A DNA stretch of 10,047 bases from JAEHDI01 sp035455185 (GTDB lineage: Bacteria > Acidobacteriota > Terriglobia > Bryobacterales > Bryobacteraceae), in assembly GCA_035455185.1 (NCBI GenBank), contig DATIFQ010000211.1, positions 1 to 10,047 on the forward strand, written 5' to 3'. The notes below the pieces were generated by a model. It ran no database searches. It had not been told where the DNA came from and was given only the letters and a program-made list of their open reading frames with translations. Below are positions 5,661 to 10,047 of the stretch, piece after piece; the stretch's first letter is position 1; the number at the start of each line of letters is the position of its first letter. The translations under genes were made by a program, and so were the position numbers.

Positions 5661-7157
5661 ATGGAAATCCAACTTCTATCCCAACCGATTGAAAACATTG
5701 AAGCAAATGCCTTAGTCGTGGTCGCTTTCGACAAGGAGAGCCCCGGCGAAGGGCTCGGCCCCGCCGCGAAACGGGCCGACGAGATGGCCGGCGGCTGGAT
5801 CCGAGAGGCTTATTCCACCGGCGAGTTCTCCGGCAAGTTACTGGAAACAAGCCTCTTCCATCGCCCGCAGGGGCTCAAGGCCAGCCGCCTGCTGCTCGTC
5901 GGCGGCGGCAAGGCAGAAAAGTTTACCACTGCGGAGCTTCGAAAGCTCGCCGGAGCCGTGGTTCGCATACTTAAGTCTAAGGGATCCAAAGACATAGCGT
6001 TCGCCTTGGACGGTTCGACGGCAACCGCTTCGCACGTCGCCGCGACGGTCGAGGGCGCCCTTCTCGGCGACTTTGAACCCGATCGCTATAAGACTGAAAA
6101 AAAAGACCAAAAGACCATCGCGCGCTTCTCCCTGGCGGTGCCGGCGGTTACCGAAGAACTCGAGGAGTCCCTTCGCCGGGGCCGGATTATCGCGGAGTCA
6201 CAGAATTTCACCCGTGACCTCGTCAGTGAGCCGGCTAACCGTTTGAACCCCAGCATCTTAGCGGAACGGGCACGGCTCATGGCAGCCGATTACGGTCTCG
6301 AGTACGAGGTTCTCGATGCCGACCGGATGCGGCAGGTCGGCATGGGTGCGTTGCTCGGAGTGGCCCAGGGGAGCAGCGAACCACCCGCGCTAATCATCCT
6401 TCGGTACAGGCCGGAAGGCGCGGACCATGCGGCGGCGCACCTCGGCCTCGTGGGTAAGGGCGTGACGTTCGACACGGGCGGCATATCGATCAAGCCTTCC
6501 GAGGGCATGGAGAAGATGAAGTACGACATGGCGGGCGGCGCGGCTGTGCTCGGGGCGATGCGGGCGCTCGCGCAGTTGAAGCCGGCGATTCCGGTGACGG
6601 CGCTCGTGCCTGCCGTCGAGAATATGCCCGGAGGAAGAGCGCAAAGGCCGGGAGACATCGTCACCACACTCTCCGGCAAGACCGTGGAGGTCTTGAACAC
6701 GGACGCCGAAGGACGCTTGATACTGGCCGACGCGATCACGTATGCACGAAGACTCGGCTGCACGCATCTGGTGGATGCCGCGACACTAACGGGGGCGATC
6801 GTCGTGGCGCTCGGTCACGTGAACGTGGGAGCGTTTTCCACCGACGATGCCTTTCTTGGCAAGGTCCTCGACGCGGCGAAGAATGGCGGCGAGAAGCTGT
6901 GGCAGATGCCCCTCGACGACGACTACAAGGAATCCCTGAAGAGTGCTTTCGCCGACATTCCGAACATCGGAAACCGTTGGGGCGGGGCGATCACGGCGGC
7001 GATGTTCCTGAAGGAGTTCGCCGAGGAAACACCATGGGTACACCTCGATATCGCCGGCACAGCCTGGCTGGAAGAGGCCAAGCCCTTCCTCGCAAAAGGG
7101 CCGTCGGGCGTGCCACTGCGAACGCTGGTCAATCTTGCGTTGAGTTGGCGGGGCTGA
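5661..7157 (+). CDS. pepA: leucyl aminopeptidase, M17 family (cytosol aminopeptidase)
   Basis: Encodes 498 aa, the normal length for the family. These cytoplasmic hexamers remove N-terminal amino acids from peptides using two metal ions. The N-terminal macro-like domain covers about 1-165 and the catalytic domain about 170-498. The signature NTDAEGRL is at 346-353. By spacing against bovine and E. coli enzymes, the metal ligands are Lys266, Asp271, Asp289, Asp348 and Glu350, and the catalytic residues are Lys278 and Arg352; all are present, so the enzyme should be active. The start ATG lies 17 bp after smpB with no clear Shine-Dalgarno, which fits co-transcription. The E. coli homologue also binds DNA in Xer recombination and carAB control, but that cannot be assumed here. 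The 3' end overlaps the convergent regulator gene by 29 bp, and I see no terminator of its own. Confidence 0.97.
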   Translation: MEIQLLSQPIENIEANALVVVAFDKESPGEGLGPAAKRADEMAGGWIREAYSTGEFSGKLLETSLFHRPQGLKASRLLLVGGGKAEKFTTAELRKLAGAVVRILKSKGSKDIAFALDGSTATASHVAATVEGALLGDFEPDRYKTEKKDQKTIARFSLAVPAVTEELEESLRRGRIIAESQNFTRDLVSEPANRLNPSILAERARLMAADYGLEYEVLDADRMRQVGMGALLGVAQGSSEPPALIILRYRPEGADHAAAHLGLVGKGVTFDTGGISIKPSEGMEKMKYDMAGGAAVLGAMRALAQLKPAIPVTALVPAVENMPGGRAQRPGDIVTTLSGKTVEVLNTDAEGRLILADAITYARRLGCTHLVDAATLTGAIVVALGHVNVGAFSTDDAFLGKVLDAAKNGGEKLWQMPLDDDYKESLKSAFADIPNIGNRWGGAITAAMFLKEFAEETPWVHLDIAGTAWLEEAKPFLAKGPSGVPLRTLVNLALSWRG

Positions 7158-7863
7158 AGTTCCGACCGAGGGCCAGGGACCGCGGCCACGGGGTTGCCCT
7201 GCCACCCCGCCTCGGGATTGTCGGAGAGTCGGAACGACCGTTCCCGTCCACCTCGACCGGTGTGACACCCCTCAGGTTTCTGACGCCGTAGATGCCGAGT
7301 TCATAACGGTCCCTAACCCCCGCCTTCTGGAACAGGCGGGAGAGGTAGACCTTGACAGTTCCTTCGGTGATTGAGAGGGCGGAGGCGATCTCCCTGTTCT
7401 TCATCCCGAAAGCGAGGAGTTCGAGAAGCTGGCTTTCCCGGTTCGTGAGGCGCACCGTTTCAACCGGCGGCCAGCCGGCGGCGAGCGTGCCGTCCAGGCA
7501 AACCTCACCCGCTGCCACATCGCGCAGCCGGCCTGACATTTGGGCCGCGTCCAACGTTTTTCGCAGAATGGCTCGCACTCCCAGTTCGATCGCCTGGTAG
7601 GCAAGTTCGGCAGGAATACTTCGGGCCCACAGCACAATCTTGCACGCAGGAGCAGTCCGCCGGATGTCGGCCACCAGCGCGAGTGCGACGTGATCGTTGC
7701 AGTCGATCACCAGCACATCGGGCTGCGCCCGGAGCACAGTTGCAGGCAACGACGCGGGGTCGTTCCAAATGGAAACCAGCTCGAATCCACCCGCCGGCAG
7801 AAGGAGCGACATGAAACCACACGCACTCACCGGCTCGTCCGTATATAGGGCAATCCGCACCAT
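7129..7863 (-). CDS. NarL/FixJ-family response regulator with LuxR-type HTH
   Basis: Encodes 244 aa from the ATG at 7863. AAGGAG lies five bases upstream and overlaps the alternative GTG at 7869, so the ATG is preferred. The receiver domain (about 1-118) keeps the acidic pair Asp9/Glu10, the phospho-acceptor Asp54 (VLVID) and Lys102. The switch position normally Thr or Ser aligns with Ala80 in KIVLWARS, so phosphorylation-driven switching may differ. The LuxR helix-turn-helix (about 139-196) has LTNRESQLLELLAFGMKNREIA and TEGTVKVYLSRLFQKAGV, typical of dimeric DNA binders. After about residue 200 comes a 44-residue Arg/Gly/Pro/Ser-rich tail not expected in this family; its coding end overlaps pepA by 29 bp on the other strand. 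No partner histidine kinase is nearby, so it looks like an orphan. Its target genes are unknown. Confidence 0.92.
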   Translation of the reverse strand: MVRIALYTDEPVSACGFMSLLLPAGGFELVSIWNDPASLPATVLRAQPDVLVIDCNDHVALALVADIRRTAPACKIVLWARSIPAELAYQAIELGVRAILRKTLDAAQMSGRLRDVAAGEVCLDGTLAAGWPPVETVRLTNRESQLLELLAFGMKNREIASALSITEGTVKVYLSRLFQKAGVRDRYELGIYGVRNLRGVTPVEVDGNGRSDSPTIPRRGGRATPWPRSLALGRNFSPANSTQD

Positions 7864-7974
7864 ATTCACTCCTTACGGACTGTCGGGCTGTAAACAGGTA
7901 ATTCTTTCCGGCAACTCGAAAAAATTACCGAGGCTACGATAGATTCCCTTTTATTTCAGTCGATTCCGACAGTC
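7864..7974 (-). promoter_or_regulatory. upstream region of the response regulator with a 9-bp inverted repeat
   Basis: GACTGTCGG at 7878-7886 and its exact reverse complement CCGACAGTC at 7966-7974 flank most of the leader/promoter region, 79 bp apart. The AT-rich stretch between them would hold the promoter; a minus-strand TATCGT with TCGACT 16 bases upstream is a weak -10/-35 candidate. The Shine-Dalgarno AAGGAG lies just before the ATG. The two repeat arms could be half-sites for the regulator itself or another protein, but a single sequence cannot show this. Confidence 0.3.
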
Positions 7975-7985
7975 TCGGGAAAGGA

Positions 7986-8002
7986 CGGCAGTTTTGTTGC
8001 CG
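7986..8002 (-). terminator. weak terminator-like hairpin after the dehydrogenase gene
   Basis: On the minus strand CGGCA-ACAAAAC-TGCCG forms a 5-bp stem (with a possible extra wobble pair) about 20 nt past the dehydrogenase stop codon. It is followed by TCCTTT, only a short T run. The stem is short and the U tract poor, so termination would be partial at best. It separates the dehydrogenase transcript from the regulator. Confidence 0.3.
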
Positions 8003-8021
8003 AACGGATCTTGCGTATCGA

Positions 8022-8975
8022 TCACCGGGAGTGACCGAATTCGGACTTCAGGAATTCGAGGACGAAGCGGTCGCGGAGTTTCAAGACCGCCTTGATGTCC
8101 TTCTTCGACCAGTCATAGAAGCCCCTGCCGGTCTTGACGCCCAGGTCACGGCGGGCAACAAGTTCCTTCATCAGGGGCGGCGCCTGCGGCTGGTTATAGA
8201 GATCCTTGGCAGTGTAGTCCATGATGCCGTGGACCATGTCCAGCCCCACGGCGTCGGCGTGCTCGAAGATGCCATACACCGGCAGGCGAATGCCGAAGCC
8301 CAGTTTGGCGGCGAGATCGACGTCGGCGGCGTCCGCGATGCCTTCTTGAACGATATTCACCGCTTCGCGCCACAGCGCCATCTGGAGCCTGTTGCCCAAC
8401 TGGCCCGGGCGGTCCTTTCGAACCATCACCGGCACTTTGCCGCAGGCGGCGAGCAGATCGCGCACCGCGCGGGCGACCTCATCGGGTGTTTGCTCACCCT
8501 TGACGATTTCGACCAGCGGCATGAGGTGCGGCGGGTTCCAGAAATGGGTGGTCAGCACTCGTTCCGGATGGCGGCATTTCGAAGCGACGGCGGTGATGCT
8601 CAGGCTGGAGGTATTCGACGCCAGGACAGACGACGGCGGCACGAGGGACTCCATGCGTTTGAACAGTTCCTGCTTGAACTCCATGTTCTCGGGACCCGAC
8701 TCGACAACGAGGTCGGCTCCGGCGACCGTCTCGTCGAAGTTTGCCGTAGCGCTCAGTGTGTCGCGAAGTTGTTCGACGCGATCCGAGGTCAGAAGCGCGT
8801 TCTCCTCGAGCAAGCGGACCTGCTCACTCGCTTTTTCGAGTCCGGCCACCGCGCCGTCCTGCGTACGGGATACGATGGCGACGCGCAGGCCGCCGAGAGC
8901 CAATGTCACGGCGATGCCGGGCCCCATCATCCCGGTGCCGATCACCGCAGCGGATTCGAACCGTATCTCACCCAT
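8022..8975 (-). CDS. 3-hydroxyacyl-CoA dehydrogenase family oxidoreductase
   Basis: Encodes 317 aa, two-domain layout. The N-terminal Rossmann fold shows GTGMMG (Gly13, Gly15, Gly18). By spacing against human HADH the active-site residues are Ser123 (NTSSLS), His144 (THFWNP), Glu156 (VEIV) and Asn195 (GNRL), so an NAD(P)-dependent 3-hydroxyacyl oxidation is plausible, as in fatty-acid beta-oxidation or butyryl-type pathways. Two features differ from standard enzymes. The second strand ends VAIVSRTQ, with Ser36-Arg37 where NAD enzymes usually carry Asp. The segment LGFGIRLPVYGIFEHADAVG resembles the lambda-crystallin/L-gulonate dehydrogenase branch more than the usual 'GLxxPMGPLELAD'. The substrate is therefore open. 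The C-terminal KTGRGFYDW is typical of the family. GGGAAGG lies 4 bases before the ATG. The MFS gene lies 77 bp upstream on the same strand, perhaps supplying a related substrate. Confidence 0.9.
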   Translation of the reverse strand: MGEIRFESAAVIGTGMMGPGIAVTLALGGLRVAIVSRTQDGAVAGLEKASEQVRLLEENALLTSDRVEQLRDTLSATANFDETVAGADLVVESGPENMEFKQELFKRMESLVPPSSVLASNTSSLSITAVASKCRHPERVLTTHFWNPPHLMPLVEIVKGEQTPDEVARAVRDLLAACGKVPVMVRKDRPGQLGNRLQMALWREAVNIVQEGIADAADVDLAAKLGFGIRLPVYGIFEHADAVGLDMVHGIMDYTAKDLYNQPQAPPLMKELVARRDLGVKTGRGFYDWSKKDIKAVLKLRDRFVLEFLKSEFGHSR

Positions 8976-8986
8976 GGAACCTTCCC

Positions 8987-9004
8987 CGCCGGGCGCACCC
9001 GGCG
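8987..9004 (-). repeat. strong GC-rich hairpin directly before the dehydrogenase ribosome site
   Basis: CGCCGGG (8987-8993) and CCCGGCG (8998-9004) form a perfect 7-bp stem with a four-base loop (TGCG on the minus strand). The stem ends against GGGAAGG, the probable Shine-Dalgarno of the dehydrogenase, and has no T run after it, so it is more likely a leader structure than a terminator. Alternatively it could shield the downstream mRNA from decay. Confidence 0.6.
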
Positions 9005-9010
9005 TTTAAG

Positions 9011-9060
9011 CGCGTCTTGAAAACTGGTTGGCAGGTCGGGAGACCTACCCTACTAACGCG
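9011..9060 (-). repeat. REP-like palindromic element at the 3' end of the MFS gene
   Basis: On the minus strand GTAG (9053-9050) is followed at once by GGTAGGTC-TCCC-GACCTGCC (9049-9030), an 8-bp stem with one G-T pair and a four-base loop. A tetranucleotide GTAG in front of an imperfect hairpin is the classic layout of REP elements mobilised by RAYT transposases. Outer arms CGCGT (9060-9056) and ACGCG (9015-9011) could close a larger structure. The TAG stop of the MFS gene is inside it. It could also act as a transcription or mRNA-decay barrier; no T run follows directly. Confidence 0.45.
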
Positions 9061-10047
9061 GCGCGTACTTCTGCCGCACCAGAAAGACATAGGATGCGAC
9101 GCCAGAGAGCAAAAAGATCCAGATGGCCTGCATCGGCGCTTCATAGCTCCCGGTAGTCTGTTTCAGCCATCCGGTCAGCAGCGGCGCGACGATTCCCGGC
9201 AAGTTGGCGGCGCAGTTCTGGATGCCGACGATCCGGCCGACCGCGGCCCCGGGAATCAACGTCTGCGTCAGCGCCCAGTAGTTAGCCGTCGTCAGTCCGA
9301 GGCCGCTCAACGAGAACACAGCGAAGAAGAGCGCAACGGAGTGCGAGTCGGAAAGGGCCCCGAAAATCTCGGTGGAGGCCACCAGGAAGCCTGCGATGGT
9401 GAACGCCTTTCTCACCCTGACCGGGTCGCCCCCGCGGTCGATCATCCGGTCGGCCGCCCAGCCGGCGGCGGTCGCCACCACCGCCATGCCCATGAAACTG
9501 AACATCGTGTACCAACCCATCGACTCGAGCGAGAGGTTGCGGCGCTCGACGAAGTACGCGGGCATCCAGGTCATGCAGAAGTAGACGAAGTATTGATAAC
9601 AGAACGTCCCGATGATCGTGCCCCAAATGACCGGACTCGCCAGAACCCGGAGGAAGGGTACAGACGCGGCGGCATTTTGCACGGCGGCGCGCTCGATCTT
9701 CCGGTCGTCGTCCTCGACGAGCAGCATCCATGGCAGAAGCCAGACAAGACAGCCGAGCCCGAGGATCACGAACATCGGGCGCCAACCGTAGGCGACGAGT
9801 AACCATGTGGCAAGCGGCGCTCCGAGCGCCGGGCCGGCCTTGGCCGCCGCCATGTACAACCCGACCGCCAGACCGCGCTGGTTCTCGGCGCAGTGGAAGC
9901 GGATCCATCTCATGCCGGCAGGAGTGACGATCGATTCGAAGACGCCCAGGAGCATCCGCAGCGCGAAGAGCTGCCAGAGGGAGCCTGCCAGCGCTGCCAG
10001 CGCCGACATGACACTCCACAGAAGAAACCCGGCCGCGTAGGGAAACT
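9053..10047 (-). CDS. MFS transporter, anion:cation symporter (ACS)-like, 5' end outside the window
   Basis: Only the last 331 residues are visible. The reading frame is open through the right edge (codons before the internal ATG at 10009 read FPYAAGFLLWSV), so that ATG is inside a membrane segment and not the start. About ten hydrophobic helices can be seen; the first one or two are missing. RMLLGVFES after LWQLF fits the TM4 motif, and GWAADRMIDRGGDPVRVRK is the conserved loop between helices 8 and 9 (motif A repeat). The C-terminal part, YWALTQTLIPGAAVGRIVGIQN...LPGIVAPLLTGWL, strongly resembles ACS-family permeases for hexuronates, sugar acids and related anions. Substrate cannot be fixed. 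The gene ends in tandem TAG TAG stops and lies 77 bp before the dehydrogenase, with which it may share a transcript. Confidence 0.92.
   Translation of the reverse strand, partial: FPYAAGFLLWSVMSALAALAGSLWQLFALRMLLGVFESIVTPAGMRWIRFHCAENQRGLAVGLYMAAAKAGPALGAPLATWLLVAYGWRPMFVILGLGCLVWLLPWMLLVEDDDRKIERAAVQNAAASVPFLRVLASPVIWGTIIGTFCYQYFVYFCMTWMPAYFVERRNLSLESMGWYTMFSFMGMAVVATAAGWAADRMIDRGGDPVRVRKAFTIAGFLVASTEIFGALSDSHSVALFFAVFSLSGLGLTTANYWALTQTLIPGAAVGRIVGIQNCAANLPGIVAPLLTGWLKQTTGSYEAPMQAIWIFLLSGVASYVFLVRQKYAPR

Noticed and set aside
7919..7930. A-tract hairpin CTCG/CGAG as a terminator
   Set aside because: The stem is only four base pairs and it lies upstream of the regulator's start rather than at a gene end.
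8031..9020. Long plus-strand open frame (329 codons) opposite the dehydrogenase
   Set aside because: It is antisense to a gene with full Rossmann and catalytic motifs; the translation shows no recognisable domain.
9011..9027. Segment resembling the anticodon loop of tRNA-Ser (GTCTTGAAAAC)
   Set aside because: The flanking bases do not form an anticodon stem, and no D arm, T arm or acceptor stem can be built around it.
8756..9802. Plus-strand open frame (348 codons) across the dehydrogenase-MFS junction
   Set aside because: It is Arg/His/Pro-rich, spans two good minus-strand genes and their gap, and has no domain features.
10007..10009. ATG at 10009 as the start of the MFS transporter
   Set aside because: The frame stays open with typical membrane-helix residues to the window edge, and the first helices of the family would be missing.
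1..10047. CRISPR array, insertion sequence, prophage or defence system
   Set aside because: No spaced direct repeats, transposase, integrase, nuclease or toxin-antitoxin motifs were found; the only tandem repeat is the coding repeat in the secretin.

Overview
The window is about 10 kb of GC-rich bacterial chromosome. It holds one tRNA, nine protein-coding genes (one cut by the right edge) and short intergenic regions. The style points to Acidobacteriota, probably the Solibacter/Bryobacter group. The signs are a NarL-type regulator with a 'KIVLWA...GVRAILRKT' receiver, a secretin with an N-terminal TPR-like region and a C-terminal cohesin-like domain, and scattered minimal secretion/pilus clusters. 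This assignment is an inference from protein style, not a database result. I see no insertion sequence, phage gene, CRISPR array, toxin gene or other clear mobile DNA.

Left part: tRNA-Gln(TTG) lies on the minus strand (133-206), with a foldable but gene-free stretch downstream of it (1-132). A divergent plus-strand gene (301-1200) encodes an exported, probably beta-propeller protein. It runs tail to tail into a minus-strand operon spanning 5068 down to 1221: a secretin (830 aa), two GspG-like pseudopilins, and a small lipoprotein. These resemble parts of a type II secretion or type IV pilus-like machine: an outer-membrane pore, pseudopilus subunits and an outer-membrane lipoprotein. The ATPase, inner-membrane platform and prepilin peptidase are not in the window and must be encoded elsewhere.

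Middle: a 92-bp divergent promoter region separates the secretin operon from plus-strand smpB (trans-translation factor) and pepA (M17 leucyl aminopeptidase). The latter two are 17 bp apart and probably co-transcribed. Both genes relate to protein turnover: SmpB with tmRNA tags stalled products, and PepA trims peptides.

Right part, all minus strand: an MFS anion:cation symporter-like transporter (cut by the window end), a 3-hydroxyacyl-CoA dehydrogenase-family enzyme, then a NarL/FixJ-type response regulator. The regulator's unusual C-terminal tail overlaps the end of pepA by 29 bp. The MFS-dehydrogenase gap holds two strong hairpins, one of them REP-like. The dehydrogenase-regulator gap holds a terminator-like hairpin and a 9-bp inverted repeat.

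The most interesting material is the compact secretin locus: an 18-unit Gly-Thr repeat inside the secretin domain, a cohesin-like fusion, twin pseudopilins with matching C-termini, and an unknown lipoprotein. Several small RNA/DNA structures sit at gene starts. I do not see a clearly new defence or mobile system here.
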